A stretch of DNA of 58,247 bases from Oscillospiraceae bacterium (GCA_003512525.1 DOQG01000027.1:1-58247), one strand, 5' to 3'. Numbered from the stretch's first letter, positions 1 to 9,244 are shown. The notes: generated from the letters alone by a model not told the origin. Numbers and translations are program-made.

Positions 1-44
1 CTAGCACCTGAAGCTAGCGCGTCTGCCAATTCCGCCACACCTGC
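1..44 (-). tRNA. tRNA-Leu (anticodon CAG), partial
   Basis: The reverse strand reads a 7-nt acceptor arm (GCAGGTG), then the D-arm block TGGCGGAATTGGCAGACGCG typical of class II leucine tRNAs, then an anticodon arm with stem CTAGC/GCTAG and loop TTCAGGT, giving anticodon CAG. The variable arm, T arm and 3' acceptor lie beyond the left edge of the window. Confidence 0.93.
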
Positions 45-135
45 GTATTCAACGTTAATATTATATCATAATGCGGCTGCAAAGTCAAGTGTTTTTTGAT
101 TTTTTTTGAAATGTGTTTGACTTTGGCATTTTAAA

Positions 136-166
136 AGGGCATCGCTTTTAGTGCGATGCCCTCTTG
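136..166 (-). terminator. Rho-independent terminator after the GH5 gene
   Basis: A 10-bp perfect stem (AGGGCATCGC at 136-145 with GCGATGCCCT at 153-162) and a 7-nt loop. Read leftward it is followed by TTTTAAAA. It lies 26 nt past the GH5 stop codon and probably ends the whole che-GH5 transcript. Confidence 0.8.
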
Positions 167-191
167 AAATATTGATTTTGTCTGATATTCC

Positions 192-2240
192 TTATTTAGC
201 AGCAGTTTTTCCGCTGATACTTCCGTAATTGCCGTAAAGCGGAGTACTACCGCTCATGTGATAAGCACGAACCCTGAACTTATAGGTTGTATTCTTTGCA
301 AGTCCGGCTTTTCTGAAAGTAGTTGTGCTGTTGTTTGTTATCTTAGCAACTCTTACCCACTTATTGCCTCGATACATCTCTACAATGTAGCCCTGAGCAG
401 AGGTGTTCTTTGTCCAATTCACTCTCAGTGCGTCCTTAGCCTTACCGCCGATTTTAACGCCTTTCATTATGGAAGGATTAGTTCTTGCGGTAACAGTAGC
501 ACTGTAGTTACCGTAAAGTGCAGTGCTTCCGCTCATCTTATAAGCTCTGACTCTGAACTTATAAACGCTTGAAGCCTTAAGACCTGCTTTTCTGAAAGTA
601 GTCGTGCTGTTGTTTGTGATTTTCGCAACTCTTACCCACTTGTTGCCCTGATACATCTCAACGATATATCCGTCAGCGCTTGCATTCTTAGTCCAGTTGA
701 CACGGAGCGCGTCAGCCGCTCTGCCGCCAAGCTTTGCACCGGTTACGACCGATGGGTTGGTTCTTATCGCAACGGTAGAGCTGTAAGTGCTGTAAAGTGC
801 CGTGCTTCCGTTCATCTTGTAGGCTTTGATTCTGAATTTGTAAACAGTCGAAGCCTTAAGGCTGTTTATGCTTAGACTTGTTGTTGAATTGCTCGTTATC
901 TTCTTGAGTCTTACCCATTTTGTGCCGTTGTAACGTTCGATGATATATCCGTCGGCACTTGTGTTTTTGTTCCACTTAAGTGTTATGCTTGTAACAGCGG
1001 AGGATTTCTTTGAAAATCCGGTTACTGCGGACGGGGCAGAGGAGGAAGAGGAGGAGGGAGATGGCTTTCTTCCCTTTTTGCCGTACTTTATCACTGCATC
1101 AATAAAGCTCTTGTCATTCCAGCTGAGTGTTGAACGGTTGAGATGTCCGTGGCATTCGCCCTTGTCGTTGCCGTTATAAACGTTATTATCCCACAGCATA
1201 CAAGGTACGCCGTATTCTGCCGATTTGCCCATGTAATACTGCGCCCATTTTACACGCTCGGCAGAGTTACCGCCCTTGTTTGAAGCACTGGTTTCACCGA
1301 TTATTGCAGGGATACCTTTATCGATAAAATGCGATTTTATTGTGTTGTACAGATAATCTACTTCATTTTTCATATCATCCTTAAATTCAGCTGTGCCGTT
1401 TGCGTTAAGAGCAAAATTATAAGGTGTATATGCGTGTACCGATACAATAAGACGATCGGGCGTAGAATCATTCGGTAATTTGAATGTTGATATTGTACAG
1501 CCGTCTATAGATGCACCGTATCCCGGAACCATTATACATCTGTCGTTATTTTTGCCACCTGCCGCACGGATAGTGTCGACCGCAGTCTGATTAAGTGTGT
1601 TTATAACATTGATGGAATCAACTACCGCACTGCTGGGGGAATTTACAGGGAACCACCATTCATCGCCCGTGCCGACAAGTCTTGGCTCGTTGAGCGTTTC
1701 AAATACCAGTCGCTGATCATAGTCCTTGAAATATGCCGCAACCTGTGACCATATCGATTTTACAAACTTCACAGACTGCGTCTTGTATGTTGATGAAGGG
1801 TAGTAGTACTGTGTTGAAGTGTCGTGATGAATGTTCAGGATAACATACATATCATTGTCAATACAGTAGTCTACAACTTCCTTTACTCTTTTGAGCCACG
1901 CAGAGTCGATTGTGAAGTTGTTGCCGCTTGTGTGATTTCCCCACGATACAGGTATTCTTACTGTGTTGAATCCCTGAGCTTTAACAGCGTCTATCATTGC
2001 TTTTGTTGTTTTTGGGTTACCCCATGATGTTTCGCTGTTTACGCTGTTTCCACCCCCGGTAGCGTCAAGCGAATTTCCTAAGTTCCAGCCTGTGCCGATT
2101 TCAGCGGTGATCTGCTTTGATGTTTTGCCTGTTATCGTTGCAGCAGAGGCGCTCGGCGTTGCACACACCATAAGTATTGCAGCTGCAAGTACTGAAATAA
2201 ATGCCGCGACAGCCGAAAAGGTTTTCTTCGTTATTGTCAT
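192..2240 (-). CDS. Secreted GH5 endoglucanase with three fibronectin type III repeats
   Basis: Probably hydrolyses beta-1,4-glucan or xyloglucan outside the cell. Residues 1-34 form a signal peptide (lysines, long hydrophobic core, ASA). Residues 38-388 are a GH5 barrel resembling subfamily 4: GWNLGNSLDA at 51, ILNIHHD at 134, acid/base Glu185 in ETLNEPR, nucleophile Glu316 in IGETS. A Pro/Ser linker (393-405) leads to three FN3 modules at about 405-495, 500-588 and 592-680; modules 2 and 3 are near copies, so they duplicated recently. There is no dockerin, carbohydrate-binding module or sortase signal. The start is the ATG with GGAG five bases upstream. The gene begins only 20 nt after the cheB stop, so it is probably expressed from the chemotaxis operon. 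Subfamily and exact substrate are inferred. Confidence 0.93.
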   Translation of the reverse strand: MTITKKTFSAVAAFISVLAAAILMVCATPSASAATITGKTSKQITAEIGTGWNLGNSLDATGGGNSVNSETSWGNPKTTKAMIDAVKAQGFNTVRIPVSWGNHTSGNNFTIDSAWLKRVKEVVDYCIDNDMYVILNIHHDTSTQYYYPSSTYKTQSVKFVKSIWSQVAAYFKDYDQRLVFETLNEPRLVGTGDEWWFPVNSPSSAVVDSINVINTLNQTAVDTIRAAGGKNNDRCIMVPGYGASIDGCTISTFKLPNDSTPDRLIVSVHAYTPYNFALNANGTAEFKDDMKNEVDYLYNTIKSHFIDKGIPAIIGETSASNKGGNSAERVKWAQYYMGKSAEYGVPCMLWDNNVYNGNDKGECHGHLNRSTLSWNDKSFIDAVIKYGKKGRKPSPSSSSSSAPSAVTGFSKKSSAVTSITLKWNKNTSADGYIIERYNGTKWVRLKKITSNSTTSLSINSLKASTVYKFRIKAYKMNGSTALYSTYSSTVAIRTNPSVVTGAKLGGRAADALRVNWTKNASADGYIVEMYQGNKWVRVAKITNNSTTTFRKAGLKASSVYKFRVRAYKMSGSTALYGNYSATVTARTNPSIMKGVKIGGKAKDALRVNWTKNTSAQGYIVEMYRGNKWVRVAKITNNSTTTFRKAGLAKNTTYKFRVRAYHMSGSTPLYGNYGSISGKTAAK

Positions 2241-2254
2241 TTTTTCTCCTTGAC

Positions 2255-2274
2255 TCAGAATTATAACATTCTGA
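2255..2274. promoter_or_regulatory. Inverted repeat over the cheB stop, before the GH5 ribosome site
   Basis: A perfect 7-bp inverted repeat (TCAGAAT, six-base spacer, ATTCTGA) covers the end of cheB and lies just upstream of the GGAG of the GH5 gene. It could be an mRNA hairpin that tunes GH5 translation or protects the processed end, or an operator. It has no U-tract, so it is not a good terminator. Confidence 0.4.
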
Positions 2275-3334
2275 TAATTATATTCTTTATTTCAGAGAGC
2301 GGAGCCTGTTTTGATACCGCACCCTCTTCAAAAGCTACACACGGCATACCGTATACAACGCAGGACTCTTTGTCCTGACCTATAGTATATGCTCCGTTTT
2401 TTTTCATTTCACCAAGCCCGGATGCACCGTCGCGCCCCATGCCCGTGAGTATAACTCCTATCGCATCTTTTCCTGCGGCTTTTGCGACCGAGCTGAATAA
2501 TACATCTACAGAAGGGCAGTGCCCTGATACTTTTTCTCCGGGCTTTGAGGTCACATAATAGCCAAGAGTATCTTTATGAACTTCAAGCTGTTCAGAGCCG
2601 TGACCCAGTATTATAAGCCCTTGTCTGAGCCTGTCGCCGTCTTCGGCTTCCTTTGCATTCATTTTGCATATTCTGTCGAGTCTGTCAGCATACATTTTCG
2701 TAAATCCGACCGGCATATGCTGAACTATAACTACCGGAGGAGTATCTGCAGGCAGTTCTTTGACTACCTCTATAATTGCATCTGTACCGCCGGTACTTGC
2801 TCCGATAGCTATAAGGTCGGGTCTGCCTGCGTGACAGACATTGTGTATTGCCGTATCGGCGCTTTTATGAACTGTCTTTTTTGAAAAAAGTATTTCAGGG
2901 TCGCTTCCGTCCGGTGACTGCATTATTTTTCCAAAATGCGGATTTGCTTCTGCTTTATGCGGATATTCGGTTGCAACAGCTTTGTCTATCAGAGAGTGAA
3001 GCTCTTTTTCAAAAACCGCAAGCCCTGTTGCTCCGCCGCTTGAATTTTTCAACGCGCCGAAAAGACCGAAATGCTTTGGTTCTTTCAGTATTCTGTCGTT
3101 GTTGGTTATAAGTATAGAAGGTATCCCGTTCAGTGCAGACGGCAAATGAAAATATGCATCGGCTATAAGGTTGTTGATTATTGCACAGTCGCAATGCGCG
3201 GGATTTGCGGATAACGCTAATTTTCTGAAATCGACAATTTCTATCGAACAGTCCTTTATACTGCGTTCAAGAATTGACTTGGTTATTTGGCTTATAGCCG
3301 TACTTGTTCCTGTTATAAGTATGTGAAGAGGCAA
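2261..3334 (-). CDS. cheB: Chemotaxis methylesterase CheB with degenerate receiver
   Basis: Removes methyl groups from, or deamidates, chemoreceptor glutamates. I place the start at a TTG at 3334: GGAGGT lies 7 nt upstream and the protein then opens with PLHILITGTS, which matches the first receiver strand. The frame stays open to a TTG at 3376 without a comparable ribosome site. The C-terminal methylesterase carries the Ser-His-Asp triad: GASTGG (Ser180 from this start), QHMP (His206), GMGRDG (Asp302). The N-terminal receiver-like domain lacks the acidic pair (GT replaces DD) and the phospho-acceptor Asp appears to be Asn in AIINNLIAD, so control by CheA phosphorylation is doubtful. It is the fourth che gene of a leftward operon and is followed 20 nt later by the GH5 gene. 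Confidence 0.93.
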   Translation of the reverse strand: MPLHILITGTSTAISQITKSILERSIKDCSIEIVDFRKLALSANPAHCDCAIINNLIADAYFHLPSALNGIPSILITNNDRILKEPKHFGLFGALKNSSGGATGLAVFEKELHSLIDKAVATEYPHKAEANPHFGKIMQSPDGSDPEILFSKKTVHKSADTAIHNVCHAGRPDLIAIGASTGGTDAIIEVVKELPADTPPVVIVQHMPVGFTKMYADRLDRICKMNAKEAEDGDRLRQGLIILGHGSEQLEVHKDTLGYYVTSKPGEKVSGHCPSVDVLFSSVAKAAGKDAIGVILTGMGRDGASGLGEMKKNGAYTIGQDKESCVVYGMPCVAFEEGAVSKQAPLSEIKNIIIRML

Positions 3335-3382
3335 TACCTCACCTCCGATTGCGGCGTTTTGCCGCATATTTGTCAAGCCGTA

Positions 3383-4204
3383 TTATTGCAACGGCTTACG
3401 GTATATTGCAGGTTTGATATATTGATACTGGGTCGTATCTCTGGGTATGCTTTCCGCATGACCGATAAACAGATATCCGCCCGGTCTTAACACATCAAAG
3501 AAACGATTTACAAGCGCAAGCTTTGTTTCCATCTCAAAATATATCATAACATTGCGACAAAATATCAGATCAAACGGAGCTTTTTTGTATGGAATCGGCT
3601 CCATCAGATTAAATGTACGAAATATAACTTCCCGGCGCAATTCCGGTTTGATCTTGCATTTTTCGCTGTCCAATCTGTCAAAATATTTGTCGATCCAGCC
3701 ATCGGGAAGATCTGACAATCCGCTTGCAAGATATACGCCGTTTTGTGCTCCCGCAAGAGTGCGAAGAGAGATATCCGTTGCAAGTATCCTTGTATCCCAT
3801 GCGGTTTTCTCCTTGCCGAGAAATTCACTTATGTGCATAGCAGTCGTATATGCTTCTTCTCCGCTGGAACAGCCGGCACTCCATATTCTCATCGTTTTTG
3901 TCTTAGCATTTACCTGCTTTAAAAACGGTAAAACAGTATCGGTAAGATATTTAAAGTGCTCAGGCTCTCGCATAAAATATGTATGATTGGTAGTGAGCTT
4001 TATAAGCAGACCATCAAGCTCCTTGCCGCTTTTATCGTTAAGGCAACAATCCAGATAATCATCATAGTTTTTAAAGCCGCGTTCATATAGCATATTGCTG
4101 AGTCTGCCTTCAATAAGCGTTCGCTTATGCGAGAGGTTGATACCGTAGCGCTCTCTCATAAATGTTACAAGACGGTTAAATTCACTGTCGTTTATTTTAA
4201 GCAT
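3383..4204 (-). CDS. cheR: Chemoreceptor methyltransferase CheR
   Basis: Methylates receptor glutamates with S-adenosylmethionine and opposes CheB. Residues 1-70 form the CheR all-alpha N-domain; the SAM site is RIWSAGCSSGEEAYT around residue 108, and the family motif LIFCRNVMIYF lies near residue 215. At 273 residues it has full family length. The ATG has AGGTGA upstream, and the gene lies 16 nt after the cheW stop, consistent with one transcript cheA-cheW-cheR-cheB. Confidence 0.96.
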   Translation of the reverse strand: MLKINDSEFNRLVTFMRERYGINLSHKRTLIEGRLSNMLYERGFKNYDDYLDCCLNDKSGKELDGLLIKLTTNHTYFMREPEHFKYLTDTVLPFLKQVNAKTKTMRIWSAGCSSGEEAYTTAMHISEFLGKEKTAWDTRILATDISLRTLAGAQNGVYLASGLSDLPDGWIDKYFDRLDSEKCKIKPELRREVIFRTFNLMEPIPYKKAPFDLIFCRNVMIYFEMETKLALVNRFFDVLRPGGYLFIGHAESIPRDTTQYQYIKPAIYRKPLQ

Positions 4205-4220
4205 TACGGCTCACCTGCCT

Positions 4221-4748
4221 TTATTTGTTTTCTTCGCTTGCATGCTCGTCAATAAGCTTCGACACATCAAGCACGAGTTTGATCCCGTCATTCATCTCAA
4301 GTATTGATTTTATGAACTTATTTGAGTTTACACCTGTAAGGTCGGGCGTTTTGGATATATGCTGTTCGGTAACAGGGATAACATCCGCTACACTGTCAAC
4401 GATAAGACCGACCGAAACGTCGCCTGTCGAAACGATTATTATACAGGTACGGTCATTAAAAGGTATCTCTTCTTTGCCGAATCTGCTTCTGATATTTACG
4501 ACCGGAACTATCTTGCTTCTGACATTGATTATGCCTTTTATGTAAGACGGTACACCGGGTACAGCCGTTATCGGCGGTACTTCTATTATTTCTATGACAT
4601 CAGGTATCTCAATGCCGTATACCTGATCGTCTATATAGAAGGTCAGCACCTTCGTAATCACTGTGTTCTGAGGATCTTTCTTTGCGTCCTCCATGGATTT
4701 CTGAGCGTTCAGAAGCTCCTGCAGTTTATCATTATAATTTTCTGACAA
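4221..4748 (-). CDS. cheW: Chemotaxis coupling protein CheW
   Basis: Bridges chemoreceptors to CheA in signalling arrays. After about 30 charged N-terminal residues comes the CheW beta-barrel: VLTFYIDDQVYGIEI, then VPGVPSYIKGIINVRSKIVPV and a C-terminal IVDSVADVI block. An upstream ATG at 4790 would overlap cheA by 23 nt. The TTG at 4748 has GGAGG eight bases upstream and lies after the cheA stop, so I prefer it; that makes a second TTG start in this operon. Final length is 175 residues. Confidence 0.93.
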   Translation of the reverse strand: MSENYNDKLQELLNAQKSMEDAKKDPQNTVITKVLTFYIDDQVYGIEIPDVIEIIEVPPITAVPGVPSYIKGIINVRSKIVPVVNIRSRFGKEEIPFNDRTCIIIVSTGDVSVGLIVDSVADVIPVTEQHISKTPDLTGVNSNKFIKSILEMNDGIKLVLDVSKLIDEHASEENK

Positions 4749-4767
4749 AGTCTGTCCCTCCGTTTCC

Positions 4768-6939
4768 TTAGCCGATAAGATTATTGACATCGATTATGAG
4801 CGATATCGTGCCGTCGCCCATTACCGTACAACCTGAAAGACCTTCAGCTTTTATATTGTACTGGCTGAGATACTTCGGGAACGGTTTTACTACTACCGGC
4901 TGTTCTCCGATAAGCTTGTCTGCAAACAGGCATACATTCTTTCCGCCGATATCGACGAGAAGGAGTATACCGTCTTCGAGCTTTGTTACTTCGGTCGGCA
5001 TTTTGAATTTTTCGTGCAGACGCAGGATAGGATAGCATACGCCTCTTATCATTATCATTTCACCCTGCTTTGTATCATGCAGTAGCTGATTATTGGCAAC
5101 CATAAGGCTTTCTTTGATAGAGGAGATCGGCACAGTGAATATCGTAGAACCGACTTTCAGTTTCATGCCTTCTACTATTGCAAGCGTAAGCGGTATTCTT
5201 ATAATAAAGCTTGAGCCCTTGCCCTCTTCGCTTTCAACGGTAAGTGTACCGCCGCACTGTTCGATATTACTGCGTACAACATCCATACCTACGCCTCTGC
5301 CGCTGTATTCCGTAACCGTATCATTGGTCGAGAAGCCGGGCAGGAGAATCATGTTCTGGATTTCCTTCGTTGTATATTCGCTTTCGGGCTTTGTAAGAAG
5401 TCCGCTTTCCTTTGCCTTTTCAAGTACCTTTTCGCAGTTGATTCCGGCACCGTCATCGGAAACGGTTATGATAACTTCACCTGCGGAGTGCTTTGCCGAA
5501 AGCTTTACAGTGCCCTTTTCAGGCTTGCCCTCTGCGATACGCACATTTATATCGTCCTCAATGCCGTGATCCATACAGTTCCTTACAAGGTGCATAAGAG
5601 GATCGTTAAGATTGTCAACTATGCTCTTGTCAACCTCTGTTGTTTCACCCTCAAGTACAAGCTCAGCTTCTTTATTGAGCTTTATCTTCATATCGCGGAC
5701 GATTCTGCCCATCTTCTGGAATACGCCTGCAAGCGGTACCATCCTGATAGACATAACCGTATCCTGAAGCTCATCTGTAAGCTTTCTGAGCTGTCTTGCA
5801 GCCTTTGAAAAACTTTCAAGCTCAAGACCCTCAAGATCGGGGTTTGCGATAACCATAGATTCTGTGGTTATTATTTCGCCGACGATATCATGAAGCGTGT
5901 CAAGCTTCGAGAGATTTACACTGATAAGGCTCTGTTTTTGTCCGCCGTTTGCCTTTTTGATATCATCCTGTGCCTTTTTGACCGCGCTCTTTGCGGCTGG
6001 CTTGGCAGGAGCGGGCTTTTCGGGAGCTTTTGCTTCTTCTGCCTTAGCCGCAGGAGCAGGAGCAGGAGCAGGTGCAGGTGCAGGTGCAGGTGCAGGTGCT
6101 TCAGGCTGAGCCGCCGCGGGTGCGGGTGCAGGCTCAGGCTCTGCCGCAGGTGCGGCGGGATTATCTATAACCTCGTATGATTCAACATTTACAGCACCTT
6201 CGATAGTCTTTAGTACTGAGTCATTGTTTCCGTCAAAGCCCTTGAATGTTACAAGGAAGCCGTTCTCAACGATATCCTTTGCCGTATCGGCGTTCGATTC
6301 GACATCGGGAGGAGTACAGCTTATCACTTCCGCTTCTTCCTTTATCTTTGTCAGAAGCAGGAATGCGCGCAGATTTTCCATCTTGCAACCGTCTTCAAAG
6401 AATACACGAACTGTCATACTTCCGTCAACGTGGCTTCCGGCATTAGTATTGGAAGCGGCAGAAGCGGCAGAAGCGGCAGGAGCGGCTGTTTCTGTGGCGG
6501 GCACAGTGCCGTTTTCCATAGCCTTAAGCTTTTCTGTTGCATCTTCAAGCTTCTTGAATGTTTCTGAGAAGTCTGTCGGAGTATAGTCGTCATCGCCCGA
6601 ATTCTGTATATATTCGATCTCGGCCTTGTAAAGGTCGGATACTTCGAATATGAGTTCATATACAAAATGAGCGTTTTTTGCAATTTCGGGCTTTTCCCTT
6701 ATTACAAAGAACATATCCTCGCCCTTGTGTGCAAGGTGCTGAAGATTTTCAAATCCCATCATCGCAGATGAGCCTTTGATCGTGTGCATGATTCTGAATA
6801 TCTCGTTGATATCGTCCTGAGAGAATACATTAGCGTCCTCTGTCCTGAGGAGAATTTCATCGAGCTGTTCAAGCAACGTATTGGTTTCAAATATGTACAT
6901 TTCGAGCATGGATTCCATGCCGGGTTCAACCTTTGCCAT
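4768..6939 (-). CDS. cheA: Chemotaxis histidine kinase CheA
   Basis: Autophosphorylates on histidine under receptor control and passes phosphate to response regulators. Domains in order: P1/HPt with His52 in MHTIKGSSAMMGF; P2-like region about 160-270; an Ala/Pro/Glu linker about 270-335; P3 dimerisation (KQSLISVNLSKLDTL); P4 ATPase with N-box LVRNCMDHGIED, G1 DDGAGI and G2 GRGVGMDVV; P5 CheW-like end. The ATG at 6939 has AAGGCGG upstream and begins MAKVEPGM; the open frame reaches 7005 but the extra 22 codons lack HPt character. The linker is built from GCAGGN hexamers in the DNA, so its length may vary between strains. CheY, CheC, CheD and receptors are not in the window. Confidence 0.96.
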   Translation of the reverse strand: MAKVEPGMESMLEMYIFETNTLLEQLDEILLRTEDANVFSQDDINEIFRIMHTIKGSSAMMGFENLQHLAHKGEDMFFVIREKPEIAKNAHFVYELIFEVSDLYKAEIEYIQNSGDDDYTPTDFSETFKKLEDATEKLKAMENGTVPATETAAPAASAASAASNTNAGSHVDGSMTVRVFFEDGCKMENLRAFLLLTKIKEEAEVISCTPPDVESNADTAKDIVENGFLVTFKGFDGNNDSVLKTIEGAVNVESYEVIDNPAAPAAEPEPAPAPAAAQPEAPAPAPAPAPAPAPAPAAKAEEAKAPEKPAPAKPAAKSAVKKAQDDIKKANGGQKQSLISVNLSKLDTLHDIVGEIITTESMVIANPDLEGLELESFSKAARQLRKLTDELQDTVMSIRMVPLAGVFQKMGRIVRDMKIKLNKEAELVLEGETTEVDKSIVDNLNDPLMHLVRNCMDHGIEDDINVRIAEGKPEKGTVKLSAKHSAGEVIITVSDDGAGINCEKVLEKAKESGLLTKPESEYTTKEIQNMILLPGFSTNDTVTEYSGRGVGMDVVRSNIEQCGGTLTVESEEGKGSSFIIRIPLTLAIVEGMKLKVGSTIFTVPISSIKESLMVANNQLLHDTKQGEMIMIRGVCYPILRLHEKFKMPTEVTKLEDGILLLVDIGGKNVCLFADKLIGEQPVVVKPFPKYLSQYNIKAEGLSGCTVMGDGTISLIIDVNNLIG

Positions 6940-7076
6940 ATACAAAACCGCCTTTCCCTGATTATTTTTATTTTGCAATCGTAAGATTGATATTGATAAA
7001 TCCAAAAAAATGTGCTAAACTTATTGTCAAGCAGTGTGATGCAGTAATTTAACAGTGCATCTGAAAGGAAATATAT

Positions 7077-8942
7077 ATGCCCAACATTCCACAGATTACA
7101 GCTCCCGTTTCCAATAACAAGAGCTATTCTTTTACCAACCGACAATATGACGGCAACATTGAACCGTTTGATATGGTCGAGCTTGCTCAGCCGATAAAAT
7201 CAGCTACTGCACAGGATAATGATTCTGCTGCCGCTATGATGATGGGCAGGAAAAACCTTGCTCCGCTCACGGTTCAGATAAAAGATCCCACAATGGCGGT
7301 CGAAACGCTCAAGAACCTATTAAGCTCGGATCTGCTCGAGCAGACGATGATAAACGGTTACACCGAGCTGTACGACGATATGGATGAGCTTATCAAGAGC
7401 TTTTATCTTCCACCCGAGAAGCTTGTTCGTGAGATACAGAACCAGGAAAAACAGAACACCATGTTCAGTGGCGATGAGTTTTATAAGCTGTTGCACGGCA
7501 TCTTGAAGACCACCACCGGTCCCGAGCTTAAAGAAAGCATCGGTCAACTGTTGAAAGCACTGAACTATTCATCTAACAAACAGGAGATACTCAACGCTCT
7601 CGGCGCTAACCTCAAGTTTCTTTCGGAATACTTTTCGCCGAACGAGTCACTGTCGCGTAAGCTGTCGGATCTGTCCTTACAGTGGAAAAGCAACAGTGCG
7701 CCTGAGATGTTTGAGCCGCTGAAGAGTGAAACTCTTGCGCTTTTGAAAGATGTTTCGGCAAGTCTTCTCAACGATGAGAGAACACAAACTTTTATCCCGC
7801 TTATCGTACATAACCTCTCACGTTACAATACAAATAACGGTATGCTGAAAGAAAGCTTTGCTAATCTTCTGGCATATATACCGTCTGACGAGATGCGACG
7901 TGAGTTATCTGTAGCATTTGGAAATCTGCTGAAAAAAATGTTCAGCAAAAAACAGCTGAGTGAGATGTCGGATACACCTGATATTTATAATAATACACTA
8001 AATCAGTCCGAAAATCAAGACTATTTAAGCATTTTTGACAATAACGATGAAAAATTGTCCTTGTCTTTGTTCATTAAGTCGCATTTAACCGATGAAAAAT
8101 ACTTGTCAGAACTTGATTTATCAAGGGATAAACTAGAATTTCTGACAACTCCGTTTGAAGAGGGCAAACAATCGGGATTACAGACACTTAAAAATATAGT
8201 AATGGCATTGCTCACAGGAACGGACAGCCGTCGGGTGATACCGACAGTTCATCATGATTTTCAGGGACTTAAGGATATGACGGCTCTCGTTGATTATCTT
8301 AATGAGATACTTCGCGAAATGCCCGATATCCCTCAGCGCGATACGATCTTTGAGTTTTTCACCGATATAGTAAACAAAATGGCGCAGCGTAAAGAGCTTC
8401 CTGCGGCGAGCAATATTCCGTCTGCGCCGTCAACGCTCGACAAGCTTACCGATTTCATAGGAAAGAACATAAATCACGAGGCGATACAGTCGCTTGACGA
8501 TTTCAATGCTTCAAACCTTTTACAAAGTTTGCTTAATGCTCCCGGTGTATTCACTCCTCTTGCTCACTACATTCTGCCGTTGCAGATAGAAGACACCAAA
8601 GCATTTGGCGAGCTGTGGGTAGATAATGATGAAAACAATCCCAACAACACGCCGATAGGGCAGAAGAACTATCATCTGTTCCTGACGTTCGATGTTGAGT
8701 CGATAGGACGCTTTGAGGTCGATATGTACGCACTCGGTGAAAACATCAATCTGTCGCTTTTATATCCCGAAAAGTTCGGGTTCAAGGTAAAAAAACTTGC
8801 CGATAAGATCGACCTTATAATAAGGAATATCGGCTATAAGCCCGCAAAATTTGAAACTGCGGTGCTGAGAAAGCCTCATGTGCTGACTGAGGTTTTCCCG
8901 AAAATAATCGACAGGAGGAAGGGTCTTAATGTCCAAGCGTAA
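7077..8942 (+). CDS. FliK-like (YlqG-type) hypothetical protein
   Basis: I do not recognise the first 480 residues: soluble, helix-rich, no signal peptide. The last 110 residues resemble the FliK hook-length-control C-domain in pattern: a Leu-rich strand, GELWVDNDE, LFLTFDVESIGRFEVDMYALGENINL, then a helix and LIIRNIGYKPAKF. The gene overlaps the next one, a free FlhB C-domain, by 14 nt, the same pairing as B. subtilis ylqG-ylqH. A role in type III export or motility control is therefore inferred. The ATG at 7077 has AAGGAAA upstream and the gene diverges from cheA, which supports a motility link. No other flagellar gene is present here. Confidence 0.6.
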   Translation: MPNIPQITAPVSNNKSYSFTNRQYDGNIEPFDMVELAQPIKSATAQDNDSAAAMMMGRKNLAPLTVQIKDPTMAVETLKNLLSSDLLEQTMINGYTELYDDMDELIKSFYLPPEKLVREIQNQEKQNTMFSGDEFYKLLHGILKTTTGPELKESIGQLLKALNYSSNKQEILNALGANLKFLSEYFSPNESLSRKLSDLSLQWKSNSAPEMFEPLKSETLALLKDVSASLLNDERTQTFIPLIVHNLSRYNTNNGMLKESFANLLAYIPSDEMRRELSVAFGNLLKKMFSKKQLSEMSDTPDIYNNTLNQSENQDYLSIFDNNDEKLSLSLFIKSHLTDEKYLSELDLSRDKLEFLTTPFEEGKQSGLQTLKNIVMALLTGTDSRRVIPTVHHDFQGLKDMTALVDYLNEILREMPDIPQRDTIFEFFTDIVNKMAQRKELPAASNIPSAPSTLDKLTDFIGKNINHEAIQSLDDFNASNLLQSLLNAPGVFTPLAHYILPLQIEDTKAFGELWVDNDENNPNNTPIGQKNYHLFLTFDVESIGRFEVDMYALGENINLSLLYPEKFGFKVKKLADKIDLIIRNIGYKPAKFETAVLRKPHVLTEVFPKIIDRRKGLNVQA

Positions 8943-9213
8943 TTTAGGAAAGCAAGCCGCGGCGGCGCTCAAATACAACCCCGACCTTAACTACGCCCCG
9001 GTCGTGGTAGCGTCGGGTCTTGGCGAGCTTGCAAAGAAGATTATAAATATCGCAGACGAGAACGGTGTTCCCGTTTACCGTGACGACAGCACGGCGGCGC
9101 TCCTTGTAATGCTCAACAGCGGCGAAGCGATCCCTGTTGAACTGTACAGAATAATCGCGGCTATCTATGCGGAGGTAGTATATTCCGCTAATGATATGAA
9201 AAAAGGCAAATAA
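8929..9213 (+). CDS. Stand-alone FlhB C-terminal-domain protein (YlqH-like)
   Basis: The 94 residues align with the FlhB cytoplasmic C-domain just after its self-cleavage site: AALKYNPDLNYAPVVVASG, then LAKKIINIADENGVPVYRD, AIPVELYRIIAAIYAEVVY. In full FlhB this domain sits in the flagellar export gate and switches substrate specificity after cleavage at NPTH. Here the NPTH motif and the membrane part are absent; GKQAA takes their place, so the protein resembles a pre-cleaved soluble FlhB tail. The start lies inside the upstream gene behind GACAGGAGGAAGGG, so translation is coupled. Confidence 0.85.
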   Translation: MSKRNLGKQAAAALKYNPDLNYAPVVVASGLGELAKKIINIADENGVPVYRDDSTAALLVMLNSGEAIPVELYRIIAAIYAEVVYSANDMKKGK

Positions 9214-9244
9214 GCCTAAAACAAAAGAAAGAAGAGAAAGAAAA

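Noticed and set aside
5890..6180. Arg/Cys-rich ORF opposite cheA
   Set aside because: It is the antisense of the Ala/Pro hexamer repeat and has no start signals.
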